From the NCBI GenBank assembly GCA_000310025.1, contig FN649748.1:713265-727777 (forward strand): a stretch of DNA of 14,513 bases, read 5' to 3'. The notes beneath the pieces were generated by a model, which was given only the letters and a program-made list of their open reading frames with translations, had not been told where the DNA came from and made no database searches. Source of the DNA: Ectocarpus siliculosus. Its lineage: Eukaryota > Sar > Phaeophyceae > Ectocarpales > Ectocarpaceae. Below, one piece after another: positions 1-10,000 of this stretch (position 1 is the stretch's first letter; each line of letters starts with the position of its first letter). The translations under genes were made by a program, and so were the position numbers.

Positions 1-209
1 ATCAGCGGGGGTCCGGCGGCGCTACGCTCTACGGCTTCTTCCGCAAGACGGGCCATCGCCGCCTGACGACGTGTGACAATGGGGGTGAACAGCGCAGAGA
101 CTATCAGTGGCTTCAGCTCGGGAGAGAAATCAACAGACAGACGTCGATAGCGCGTGTCTAGGGCGTGAGCTGCTGCTCTATGGCGGTGGTCGGGGGTGGC
201 AATTTTTGC
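1..209 (-). CDS. Coiled-coil gene exon 4 (incomplete at window edge)
   Basis: The acceptor TTCCATGGCAG precedes GCA AAA ATT GCC, phase 0. From there the frame is open to base 1. The peptide contains DTRYRRLSVDFSPELKPLI, SALFTPIVTRRQAAMARLAE and EAVERSAAGPPL. Other AGs nearby (for example around 178-180) would put the exon in a frame with early stops, which decided the acceptor. Confidence 0.65.
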
Positions 210-1759
210 CTGCCATGGAATACTTGTTTTGGTACACGTAGCGTACGGAAAGCAATTAGCTCTTGTCTTGCTAACGACGGTTGGTTCCCGAGAGATGGTC
301 AACACTTCCATTGACACAGCCAACATGTGCACACACCATGGCCCATGAGGCGCCCACGTCCGGTGCCACCCCTGGTAGCATTCTTCCGTACAAAACCGTC
401 AAGATCAAATAGGGAGTAAAAGAAAGACCTCGGACCCACAACAAACGAAACAAACGCACCTCGGCGATACGAACCCTTTCCTCGGCGGTAGCCGCCCGCT
501 CCTCGGCCACCCTCATTCGCTCGTCAACGGCCCGAGCCCTCGCTTCGACTACACGCGTCCGCCGTTCCGCTAGTTGCGCCTGCTGTTCCGCGGCGTCGGC
601 GCGTTCGTTGTGGACCTCCAACTGGCCGAGGAAGTTTCCCTGCCGGGTTGCATTAAAAGAACAGCAACCCGGGCACGACAGGCGACGTAGGACCACCATG
701 AGTGCCAAGTCCGGCGGCACACTGGAGAGCTCGAGGTGCTCACACGTCTATTGTTGTACCGCGGGCGATAGAAAATGCATCGAGAATGCACAAGTCGTAC
801 TGCAGTGTGCACGTGGCGGTGTTGGCCACATCCCACAACACGGGCTTTATCTGCCGCTGACGACAAGCACGGTGGTGGGCACGAGAAACCTTTCTCGGTG
901 ACACAGGACACGGCCAGAGCATCTGAGATACGCGGCCTTCCGCTGCGCGTATCGCCATCCCGTCACGTGTCTCCATATGTATCAACTACCCACATACACT
1001 GACAAAAAATGACCGCAGCACCTACCTCGATACACCCAAGCTGGTTCTGCAACCTCCGGATCTTCTCGGCGCGCTGGTTTGCGATAATCTGTGATGGCGG
1101 GGGTTAGGATGTTGAACAACAACGGTGTGCAAAGCTGTACACCCCTAGCAGTATCATGCACACTTCGCACAGCTTGTACTTTGCAGATTTCAGCAGCATG
1201 CCCTCTGCCCGACTTAAATGGTCGATTGGTATACTATTCTCGAATCAGCACAGCTACATAACTAGCCTGTCGTGGTGATGGCAGCCTGAGGGTAACGCTG
1301 GGTCGACAATACTACCACCAAGTCGTCTACAAAGAGTCTGCAAATGGGTGCAACGCTGCAAGTTTTAACGTGACTTGTGGTACACCAGAAAATCGCAAGC
1401 ATACCATGCCCAAGGCACCCCAAAACATGCACTACAGGATCGAAGGGAATCTCGCAGGCGTGCCTCTCGTACCTATCCCACGATAGTGAAGCAAACCAGC
1501 ACCAACTTCCCAGATGGTCAGTCTGTCTGCTTACCGCCATGTGCCGCAGCTGGTGCTCCAACCGGGCAATGTATCCCTCCTTCCCGGGGATAGTTGCAGC
1601 TGCCGCTGCCGCTGCTGCCGCGGCCGCTGCCGCCGTCGCCGCTGCTCGTCCGGTTGCCCGAGTCGGCCTCGCTGCGTTCAGCTCGTTCGTATTGAGCCTA
1701 AGCCGCTCGGGTGCTCCGAGTCGAGGCGGGGGCAGCAGTCCCGGCCCCATCAATGCCAT
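1..1759 (-). CDS. Coiled-coil protein of unknown function, 5' part, four exons, truncated by the window edge
   Basis: I do not recognise the family. The model joins exons 1535-1759, 1026-1088, 460-639 and 1-209 on the minus strand. The introns start GTAAGC, GTAGGT and GTGCGT and end in AG. All junctions are phase 0, so the frame stays open throughout. The protein starts MALMGPGLL, has an alanine-rich stretch at about residues 40-55, then a long charged helix rich in Glu, Arg, Ala and Gln (about residues 58-156) with heptad character, for example RLEHQLRHMA, RAEKIRRLQNQLG and AERRTRVVEARARAVDER. It continues into a less repetitive part with VDFSPELKPLIVSALFTPIV. It is divergent from TERT, about 3 kb away. 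An in-frame stop lies a few codons upstream of the chosen ATG. A coiled-coil scaffold or structural role is only a guess; the gene model itself is fairly well supported by the matching phases. Confidence 0.68.
460..639 (-). CDS. Coiled-coil gene exon 3 (60 codons)
   Basis: The acceptor AACCCGGCAG precedes GGA AAC TTC, and the donor GTGCGT follows GCC GAG. Phase is 0 at both ends and the exon is 180 bases. The peptide begins GNFLGQLEVHNERADAAEQQ and continues with an almost uninterrupted Ala/Glu/Arg helix containing the near-repeats VEARARAVDER, RVAEERAATAEER and VRIAE. Reading past the donor gives non-helical sequence, which supports the splice site. Confidence 0.75.
1026..1088 (-). CDS. Coiled-coil gene exon 2 (21 codons, three heptads)
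   Basis: The acceptor CATCACAG precedes ATT ATC GCA, and the donor GTAGGT follows ATC GAG. The exon is exactly 63 bases, phase 0 at both ends, and encodes IIANQRAEKIRRLQNQLGCI plus E. Its length of exactly three heptads continues the coiled coil of the neighbouring exons. Confidence 0.68.
1535..1759 (-). CDS. Coiled-coil gene exon 1 (first coding exon, alanine tract)
   Basis: This exon encodes 75 codons from the ATG at 1759-1757 to a donor GTAAGC after ATG GCG, phase 0. Residues about 27-36 read LNAARPTRAT. They are followed by a GCN-coded alanine run and then the start of the coiled coil (GKEGYIARLEHQLRHMA). The upstream half lies in the three-copy repeat described separately. An in-frame TAG lies upstream, so this ATG is the simplest start, though an unseen upstream exon cannot be excluded. 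Confidence 0.65.
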
Positions 1760-2009
1760 CGTGCCGACATGATCGCCATACTATGCGGCAAGAGCAGCAG
1801 CAGCAGCACGTCCGCAGAAGGTTGTCATTGACAAAGCAAGAAACGTATTGCTTTGCGTGTGTGATTGCTTTCCGACAGCACAACCAAAACCAACCGCAAC
1901 GCATTGAGCCGCAATACGTACGAGCCTGGAGATAAAATACACCCACTCAACAGCACCGATGCTGAAGTACAAACGTCATTGTTAGGAGGGTGTGATTGAT
2001 GGGCAAACT
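1640..2009 (+). repeat. Repeat copy A of a three-copy diverged repeat family
   Basis: This copy runs from the GC-rich alanine-coding tract to the end motif GATGGGCAAACT. Shared landmarks with the other copies are CGAGTCGGCCT, a GCAGCAGCAGCACGTCC-like block, a CAACAGCAC/CGACAGCAC block, GATAAAATACACCCAC and AGCACCGATGCTGA. It overlaps exon 1 of the minus-strand coiled-coil gene and its upstream region. I judged similarity by eye; divergence is substantial, with many substitutions and small indels. Confidence 0.7.
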
Positions 2010-2345
2010 AACTAGCATCGGTGCTGTTGGGTGGGTTTACTTTATCTCCACACTCGTAGGTGTTGTGGCTCATCTGCCTTTGGGCGCTGCTGTTGAAAAA
2101 CAATCACACCCGAAAAGCGATAAGTATTTGTCCTACTTTGATAGTGATAACCTTTGCGAACGTGCAGCTGGTGCTGCTGCATAGGATGGCGGCAATGCCG
2201 GCAGGAAAACGTTAACGGGGCCACGACCGCTGCCCGCGATGTGTCAACTCAGACCGATTCCGTGGTGAAGCAGCGTTCAAGCGCAACATGATCGCGCTGA
2301 ACGCCATGAGGCCGACCGGAGCAACGACAGGAGCAGCTGCAACGA
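1998..2345 (-). repeat. Repeat copy B, inverted relative to copies A and C
   Basis: Read on the minus strand, this copy shows the same landmarks as A: CAGCACCGATGCTAG, GATAAAGTAAACCCACC, CAACAGCAGCGCC and TATGCAGCAGCACCAGC, ending in the GC-rich block. A and B meet almost exactly at GATGGGCAAACT (1998-2009), so together they form a large imperfect inverted repeat. On the plus strand, 2297-2326 encodes LNAMRPTGAT, matching LNAARPTRAT of the coiled-coil gene's first exon. Confidence 0.68.
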
Positions 2346-2349
2346 CCGC

Positions 2350-2728
2350 TGCAGCTGCTTCTGCCGTCGCCCGAGTCGGCCTGGTGGCGTTTAGTGCGTC
2401 GACGTTGCACCTGAACGCTGCTTCGCCACCGAACTATCTAATGCTCCGAGTCGAGGTTGACCCATCACGGGCAGCAGTCGTGGCCCCGTCAATGTGATCC
2501 TGCCGTCATTTCCACCATTCTATGCAGCAGCAGCACGTCCATTGAGGTAAGCAACATCTAAGTTTGACACAAATTGCATTGTTTTCCAACAGCAGCACAA
2601 CAGTCAACACCGCAACGCACTGAGCCACAAAACCTACGAGTGTGGGGATAAAATACACCCACCCTATAGCACCGATGCTGAGAAGCCAGCGTCAATCATT
2701 TTGAGGGTGTGTGAAGGATGGGCAAACT
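2350..2728 (+). repeat. Repeat copy C, same orientation as copy A
   Basis: This copy shares with A the CGAGTCGGCCT block, CTCCGAGTCGAGG, TATGCAGCAGCAGCACGTCC, GATAAAATACACCCACC, AGCACCGATGCTGAG and the terminal GATGGGCAAACT. On the minus strand 2365-2394 encodes LNATRPTRAT. Its start abuts copy B around 2345-2350, where the GCAGCTGC-rich sequence is nearly palindromic. No intact gene is seen in it. Confidence 0.7.
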
Positions 2729-2779
2729 GAAGCCTGCCGGGTGTACGTCACCATTATGTTTTTGTGCGATACAAAGAGG

Positions 2780-3010
2780 TAAGCCGACGAGTTGGGGAAT
2801 GACAACGCTGATTGAATAGTTAGTGTGGAGCGATTTCAGCAAGCTTTGGATATGGCCACCGTTGAAGGAAAAAATGGTAGCGGTTGTTGGACTCCAAGAT
2901 AAATAGTGTCTACCGGTCACGGTTTGAAGAACACTCTTCCAGTACAATATCAATATTGTAATCACCAGCTAAAATATATTTCCGTTTTGTGGAATCGTCA
3001 GGACGCCCGC
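2780..3010 (-). mobile_element. Relic of a non-LTR retrotransposon endonuclease domain
   Basis: On the minus strand, 2984-2934 reads RKYILAGDYNIDIVLEE. This resembles the GDFN block of the endonuclease/exonuclease/phosphatase domain of LINE-type elements. Some 140 bases further on, a stretch LLKSLHTNYSISVVI is followed after a frameshift by PTRR (2795-2784), matching the usual spacing to the PTR block of such endonucleases. The frame is broken by stops and shifts and no reverse transcriptase remains nearby, so this is a dead fragment. It is short, so the assignment is moderate. Confidence 0.42.
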
Positions 3011-3049
3011 TAAACATTTTTCAATAGCCGCGGTGAGCATTGTCCATCC

Positions 3050-3442
3050 ATGTCTAAGCAAGCGTCACAGACGAAGTTTTTTCCATCTCTTCATCAGCAC
3101 AGCGCACCCCAGCCAACCCACCCAGAGAATCAGCACAAATGGTTACAGCAGGCAAGGTTTGACCTCGACCCGTTGACTACAGAGTTGGAGATCAGCATGG
3201 GGCCCATCAGCTCCCAGGTCAATCATGTGGTTGTACCGATGATGAACGGCACGAGATCCGTTCGAGAAGCTTCAAGTTTGTCCAAAACAACTTGTGTTCG
3301 GGCCCTTGACTACGATTTCACTGGCACAGCGTCCGTGGCGCCAATACAGCGTTGTTCAACTCTTTTGTTCCCTTGGTGCACTCAGTGCTGCGAAATAGCT
3401 CTTCAAGAATGTGTCACGTTCAGATCCCGTAGCTGCGGTTGA
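3050..3442 (+). other. Uncertain 130-codon open frame, possibly mobile-element derived
   Basis: The frame starts MSKQASQTKFFPSLHQHS and contains no domain I recognise. The N-terminal QxxQxxFF pattern is near a PCNA-binding motif but lacks its hydrophobic residue. It sits between the LINE relic and a possible transposase remnant, so it may be part of a decayed element. No splice sites or promoter support it as a host gene. Confidence 0.2.
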
Positions 3443-3509
3443 CGATTTGGTTGATTGAAGCCTGTTGAGCACTTTATTCTCACCACGCCCACCAAGCGTA
3501 CACGGCTCG

Positions 3510-3683
3510 AGGAGCAATTCTGTGGAGGATACGGATCGTTCGCGAACACAACATGATTTTGACTGCATGTATGGGGGAAGGATGCTTGCACCCAAAGCTG
3601 AACGCAATCTTGTTGGATGTGCCTTGTCCAAAGATCAAGGTTGTTGGACTACGGTCGCCTTTACGAACATGTACAAAGTGTAG
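3510..3683 (+). mobile_element. Possible transposase (DDE, pogo/Tigger-like) remnant
   Basis: Frame 3465-3683 contains FDCMYGGRMLAPKAERNLVG followed by CALSKDQGCWTTVAFTNMYK. The spacing and the G-x-x-SKD...TNM pattern loosely resemble the region after the first catalytic Asp in pogo/jerky-type DDE transposases. The expected catalytic DE is not clearly present and the frame stops after TNMYKV. This is a weak resemblance seen by eye only. Confidence 0.2.
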
Positions 3684-3684
3684 T

Positions 3685-3735
3685 GTTGTTGTTGTTGTTG
3701 TTGTTGTTATTGCTGCTGCCGCTGCTCCTGCTGCG
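3685..3735 (+). repeat. GTT/GCT microsatellite
   Basis: Eight GTT units (3685-3708) are followed by an interrupted GCT-type tract (ATTGCTGCTGCCGCTGCTCC and onward). The tract produces spurious poly-Val, poly-Leu and poly-Asn frames on both strands. I see no gene here. Confidence 0.85.
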
Positions 3736-4762
3736 GTCAAAACAAACCGGGAGAGACGATCGAACCAGGCCAAAGAGGAAGAGAAAAGAGAAAAAACGGG
3801 AAAGAGAACAAGGAACAGGCCTCATCCAGCTTGCACCCAGCGACAAAAAAGAATCTAAGAGGGAGAGAGGGGGGATGGGGGGATGGAGTATTATCGCCGC
3901 CGTGGTGTTGCACCGGCCGAGCTAATCCTCACACGGCCATCCAAAAACCAATTGGTGTGGGTAATTTCCTTTCTTTTTTGGCTCGCAACGGAGTGCTCAC
4001 ATGTCTGTCAACTATGTAGTCTAGACTAGACACGGGATATTTTCGGGAGCCGGCACATGGTGCGAGATGGCCCGGACACGGAAAGTGTAGGCATGCGTTT
4101 AGCCCCTACCTCTTGGTTCTGCAGACCATCGTGAGGAGCTGTCTGCTGATCTGTACTCTACAGAGCCACTGACTTATATTTTGAGCGAGAGAGTGAGAGC
4201 TGAGAGTGAGAGAAAGAGAGCTGAGAGCTGGACTCCACAAAACTGGTAGTGTTTACTCGACAACCAAGATTAAGATTTGTCGCGGGGAGGAGCGAACTGG
4301 GCGCGCCGCGAGCAGTGGCTACTCGGCTAACCCCAACAGCAGTTCTACTACATGGATGCTACCAAGACCAGCACGCTGATGCGCTGGAAGGGGTCTCACC
4401 TGCGCCCTCCCGGAATCTTGCCGAACTCGCCCATGTGGAGAAAGCATATCCAACGTTAGCCAGCCGCTTGTCTACAATTCAAGCGTGGGGTCACCCTACC
4501 AGCTCTCGCGAACGTAGTGAGGGAGACCAACAGCCCTCACGGCCTCAGCAGGTCAAGGTGCGTGTTGTCAGGTAGGAGTAGGAGGGGTGTACTTGAGGTC
4601 AGGTGGGGATTTGGAATGGATGTGTCTGTGTGCACGTACAATACTCAGCGCTATAGTCAACGCGAGCGGTATCATGCCGATGGACCAAAAACATGACAGT
4701 CCCGAGACCGACCGGCACCAATCTACGACTTCTACGAACGAACGTGTTCCGCTGGGCCCGGC
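3736..4762. other. Intergenic stretch upstream of TERT
   Basis: There is no recognisable gene here. The stretch begins with A/G-rich sequence (about 3736-3890) and contains a second GA-rich block with GAGAGCTGAGAG units at about 4184-4232, just after TTATATTTT at 4174-4182. A 103-codon open frame (4249-4557) ends at a good donor (GTCAAG then GTGCGTG), so an untranslated or N-terminal upstream exon of TERT is conceivable. I could not find a phase-compatible acceptor that makes this convincing. Any TERT promoter should lie in this interval, but no specific element can be assigned. Confidence 0.4.
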
Positions 4763-5224
4763 ATGACTGAAACAGGAGACCTGGAACTGGCCTGCACCTC
4801 GGCAACACGCACCCTAGATGGCATAGGATACAGGTACAGGTGGGGGCGAGTTGCGCATCGTAGAGGAACATGTCCCCCCTTCGGTCCAGGCCGTGAGCGA
4901 CTATTACAGCTACAGGGACGCGGGAAAAGGGTATTCGGGAGAGAGGACAATTTCAAACACGCAGGTGGCGGTTGGGTTTCCGAAATGCCACCGGTGCAAG
5001 GCGGACGGTGCCAGTCTCCTGGAAAGGGCCAAAGTCCCGATGGACGATGGATGCTGAAGCTCATCTATCCGAACGCGGTCAACCTCGACTCGTATCTCGA
5101 GGTGTGGTTGCAAGCTGTCGCGGCGGCGGCAGCGCCTGGCTCTGCGTCCCTGGCCGCAATCGAGGGCTGCGGCGGACCTGCCTCGTACCTTAGCCGCCAG
5201 GATGACGGCCCGGAGTACAAGAAG
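4763..5224 (+). CDS. TERT: TERT exon 1 (start of TEN domain)
   Basis: The conserved part begins at MLKLIYPNAVNLDSYLEVWL (ATG at 5051) and ends GGPASYLSRQDDGPEYKK. It aligns with the Arabidopsis TERT start region containing LLRSDDPIHYRKLL. The donor is AAGAAG then GTCCGT, phase 0, chosen because KK joins directly to MLKETLVAFHP of exon 2. The start is uncertain: in-frame ATGs at 4763 (G at -3), 4985 (G at -3) and 5051 (T at -3) give 96, 22 or 0 residues before the conserved block. The usual family N-terminus is short, which favours 4985 or 5051; the longest frame is shown. Confidence 0.8.
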
Positions 5225-6981
5225 GTCCGTAGCTCCATAGCTGGTGGGAGTGCTAGAGGCCGGAGCTTGGTTCATGAGACAGCAAACGAAACTATTGTAC
5301 CCAATACCGCGTGAGCATGCGTCGCAAATTATCTGCCAAGCAATGCACCGCGTTGGTGTATTTCTTGTTTGTCAGTTGCAGACCGAGGTCTACTGCTGTA
5401 CGCGGCCCGACTTACCGTTGCAAGCATACGTTTCGCGGTGTATCTTTTGGCTAAATGGTAGGGCTGCGCTCTTTTCGGGATTCGGGGTTGGTTGTGGGCA
5501 GCACATCTGCAAGGACCTTTTCTTGCGGCAGCATGTGGCTCGCTACTACCTGCCTTGCGCTGTCGGTTGCTCCTCATCCACGATTTTGAACGTGTCCCAC
5601 CGGGCGCCTTTGGGCATCAGCGGCTTGTATGCTTGCCTTACCCCCGCGCCCTCCCTATCGTCCGGCTTCTGTCAGATGTTGAAGGAAACCCTTGTCGCCT
5701 TCCACCCTTCTCCTGTACAAGCGGTGCCAGGGGAGGCCCACGCACCTCTGCCGCGCCACGCGTCACTTCAGCACAGGTCCTCCATGGCAGACCTTCTAGA
5801 TCGCGTGGTGCAATCGCTCCTGCGCTCATCGACCGTGGGAGGACAGGTGCGGTGTAAGGGCTACATGCACATACCTGTGCACCTGGCTCCTTGACGGTTG
5901 GAGACCACGAGTTCCTTTTCGGATACCGGAGGGTGCCCGCTGCAGTGGTCATGCCGTTTTCTTTATTGTGCCTTTTGCTCTTTTGCGGCCGAGGGTTGGC
6001 TTTATGTTGTTTCATGAACGTATCTGCATCCCCAGACCTTTTTGTGTACTCGTGGGTAACGGCTGAAGCGTCGCGAAGCTGCCCTCCAAGGCTCACCGAA
6101 CTGCGCAATAGCCGAATGAACCACCAAGAACCCCCGATGACCTCAAGAAACACCCCGCTACATGATACCCCGACCCGCCTGCTTCTTCTTCTATCTTTCG
6201 TCGGCAGGGGAACAGTGTCGGCGGGTACTACGCCGCTCAGGGAGACGACCCGCGCCGTAACGTCCTCTCCCTCGGATGCCGAGTAGCGGGACCGCAGGCG
6301 ACGAGCGAGCTGCTGAGCGTGCAAGGGGTAGCATGCACGTTTCCCAACACTACGGTCAACGTCATCCGGTCGCCTCCGTGGGAGCTCCTGCTGTCCAGAA
6401 TTGGGGATGACTTGATGTTTGCTCTCCTGAGACAGCACGCCGTGCTGCAGCGGCTGCCTAACCGCTGCTACATGCAGGCAAGGCCTCGACAGTCAGCACC
6501 AACGATGCTCAATGAAGGGCGGTATTGAAGCAACAGCAGAAGCCTGTTTTGGTCGGTGTGCCCAACGATTATGGTACATGTTCGCGTGGGGCATTCTTGT
6601 CTAAGGGGTTTCAGGGCACAAGCGTGTCCAGGCCGTGTGGGCTTCCGATTCCAAAGTTGTCCTCCCTGTTCGTTTTCTAGCGCTCCGCAAGTTTCGTTTC
6701 CCTTCCCGTACCCCGAGCGCGCTGCCTGCTTAACGAAGGCCCAATCCCGGGCCGCAGCCAATGATCCCCTCTCCCTGACCCCCCACCGAAGTCCTCCTTC
6801 CGGGTTGGCATTGTCAGTCTCAGACGCCGTTTCCTGACAGCATCCCCCTTTCCCATCCCCGTCCCCGACTCCTGCCTAGCAGCTCGTGGGGCGTCCGGTG
6901 CCGGACCTGTGCCGCCACCTGGGCCTCACCTCCGGCACGCTGTCGTCCGCATCTTCGGCAGCGGCGCCCGTTGATGGTGGC

Positions 6982-7033
<52 letters not shown>

Positions 7034-10000
7034 GTGGTGGTTCTGGTTCTGGTGGTGGTGCTAGAACTGTCGGCGCGAGGGAGAGAGCTATTCGCCCTTC
7101 CGAGAACACAGCGTCGAGCAAGAAAGGCAACGAAGGACAGGGGCCAGCATCCAGGAGCGCCCCTCTGGGACGTGCGTCGTCGTCAACTTCCCCTGCACAG
7201 GATACGCCAACCTCTTCCATCGCTGGCGGCAAGCACGGCACGAGCGCGGGGGGAGGCGATGGGATACCGGCGAGTAAAGACCCCCCCGTTGCGCGGCCCG
7301 TGATGCTACTGCCTCGGCGGCGCATCTTCTACTCAAGCACGTTTGTGAGGTTCGTGATCCAAGGGGGCGGGGGGGTTGCGGGTGGGCGAGGCGCTGTTGT
7401 TTTTTATTCGTGCCAGATCCTTTTCTTTTCACTTGAGCGAACTGCCTTTCGGTTGTGACTGCTGCAAGCACGACGGTTTTGTGGCCTTTTTTCTCTACAC
7501 GACTGCGGTGGCCGCATTAGCGCCATGGCGAGGGTGGGTCGATATCCTGATATGGCTGTGGGTCATCCCCCCCTCGTTTTTTCCCTCGCCGCCCCCCCCG
7601 CGCCTCATCTTTACATCATTATAGTCGGTATTGCCATTTTTTGGCGGCCCCACGCAGGTGCTGCAAGTGATGTCAGTCGGCATGGTCTGCGCCTCTTCTC
7701 ACACGCACATTACCTCGGTCAGCGCTTAAGCGCCCAGCCGTTGCTGACATCCCGTGTCTTGTTCTTTTTTCTTTCAGAAAAGCTGGTTTTCCGCGCGGAC
7801 ACGTCCTCAATCCCTGTGAGCAGGCACCGGCGGCGGCCGGCGGGGAGCAGGCTGGCCCGCCGCCCGCCGCCTCGCACCAAGGAACTACCGGCAACCGCGC
7901 CACGAACGGAAAGACCTCTGGCTCTCCCGTCGAAGCTCCCGCTACCATCAGCAGGGTCGCCCACGACTTGGTACGCGACGCGTTTGCTAGCAGCCTGCAC
8001 GGTGAGGACCTGGGCCGGCAGCAGCAGCCCCTGGGCGACGCGGCCCACGGTAAGGGCAGACCGGGGGTGCTCCAGCGCGCCGGGTCGGGAGTGATGCCGA
8101 AGGCGACGGGGTCCCCGGGAAAGTTAGCTCTAGGGGGTGGGGGGGCGCGCCGCAGGCTTCCAAAGAGGCTGCGACGAGCTGTCCCGCTGTTCGAGGAAAT
8201 GATTGGGAGAGCGCACCGCTGCAACATCGGGAGGCTGCTGGAGGCGCACTGCCCTCTGCCGCAATCGGTACGCGGAACGAAGGCGGGGAAACGAGGACCA
8301 GGCGAGGGGGGGCAACCGCTAGGTACGACTGGAGGAAGAGCAAACGGGCAATAGACGATGTCGTTGCGAGTCCCATGCGCCGTGCCTCTTGTTGACGACA
8401 GCATCGGGCAACAATGTCCACACGTTTGGGCGTAGAAATACCTCTGCAAGTTCTTCCCTGTATTGTAGTGCTGATGCTGAGGTGTGACCTCTGACTATAG
8501 CCGTAGATTCATGATGGCCTGACTCTGTACACACGAACGCCCGCAACGAAACAGGCCCCAACAAGAGGGAGGGGGGTTTTCAAGCCGCGGCGCCCCCGCC
8601 CAGTCCGTCCGACGTTTCTACCTTGCACGAGGAGGTTGGGGGGCAAGCGGAAGATGTTTCAGCGGCGGATTTGTGGCGGCAGGAGGTCACGGCGAGCGAG
8701 GATGAAGACTCTGGTTCGGAAGGAGGGGGAGGAGACAACAGCAGCAGCAGCAGCAGCAACGATAGCGAGGATGAAAATAAGGAGCCGGGGGAGAGCGACG
8801 AAGAGGAAGACGTGATGGACACCGGATCGACCGTGAAGGAAGTGCGCACGAAAGACAACGACTATTTTACCGTACGCACTCATGGCGGCGTCGGCGGGAT
8901 ATCGTGCGCCGACGGCGTGCAGGGAGAGGAGGAGGAGGGTATCGGAAGCGTCCTCAGCAGCGACAGGGCTAGTGCCGAACGAGCGGCCGAGCCACAGCGA
9001 CTCTTACGTGGAGGGTGCGCGGATGCCTCCCCGTGGGGATCTGTATCTCGGGGATCGGTAAGAGAGCTGCTCTCGCTCCTCGCAGAGCTGCAACGACGCC
9101 TCAAAGCGCGCTGATTTGTTTTTGGAGTAGCTTTTCCTGTGGCAGCACTTGCGAGGTGTTTTTCACCGTTTGCTCCTTTCTCGGTACTCGGTCTACTTGT
9201 CGGGTTGTCGCAAGCAGCAATGCCTTCGAGGTTAGAGGTTTTCCAAATCGTCCCAGTTCGTGTTTGCACCTCACCAACGTGAGTCCAGGTCCAGAGGACG
9301 ACGGGCATTATCGACGGCGCAGACTTCGTTCCCGAAACATTCACCTCGTGTTTTTTCGGTTGGGGGACTGAGCCTTTTGGAGGACATCCCGACTTATTTT
9401 CGACGCTTGTGCTCGTGGCTTTTGATGGCGCAGCGTGCTTGACCGTCTTTCGCTTGATTGGCCGTGCTTGCTGGGTAAGCCGCTCGTTGTCTTCGTGTGG
9501 CTTGCTGAGAGTCTTCCCGAGACCTCTGTTGAAGAGGTTTCACTTCCCCGAGCGTGTGGGCTCCATCTCGTGACGACGAGTTTTGCACCAAAAGAGGCAA
9601 TTGCGTGCGGGCCTCTTGGCGCAACCTCCCCACGAACAATCGTTTCGAGCGTTCTCACTCCCGTACAGCGGTGATGGGGTCCCCTCATGGCTTCCGACGC
9701 GATCGGAAAACGTGGTCCATCGCTTCTTCCGAGAAAAACCCAAGCCTTTGCGGCTCGTGGTTTTTGGGTACGTAGGTTCACTAATCCCTGCCACTGTCGT
9801 CCGTCTCGCCCAGCACGAGTCAGGCGGCGGCACGAGCGGTTCGAGCAGCGGGGGGGGCGACAGTGGGAATATTTCCGATGCTACCCTGCTTGACGAAGCC
9901 CCGACGGCTAACGGTGAGGGGAAACGTAACGATCATCGCGACGAAACGCGCGATGTTTCTCCTTCGTGGCAAGCTTTGTTGCACCAATGAGAATGAAGGC

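Noticed and set aside
4174-4600. LTR end with primer-binding site and gag start
   Set aside because: TTATATTTT, a GA-rich block and ACTGGTAGTG superficially recall a retrotransposon LTR and primer site. There is no paired LTR, no convincing tRNA complement and no gag or pol reading.
4851-5057. Plus-strand frame with VPPSVQAVSDYYSYRD and a CxxC-like KCHRCK
   Set aside because: It overlaps the TERT exon 1 frame in another register and stops immediately after the TERT conserved block begins. There is no supporting splice site or homology.
5244-5894. 216-codon plus-strand open frame taken as a single gene
   Set aside because: Only its part 5676-5846 matches TERT (exon 2). The earlier part lies in intron 1 and the part after 5846 reads past a donor.
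5638-6438. 266-codon open frame on the minus strand
   Set aside because: It overlaps TERT exons 2 and 3 antisense, is rich in Arg, Ser and Pro as expected of a GC-rich shadow frame, and shows no recognisable domain.
7673-8449. 258-codon open frame on the minus strand
   Set aside because: It is antisense to TERT exon 5, whose plus-strand reading has clear family matches. The composition is that of a shadow frame.
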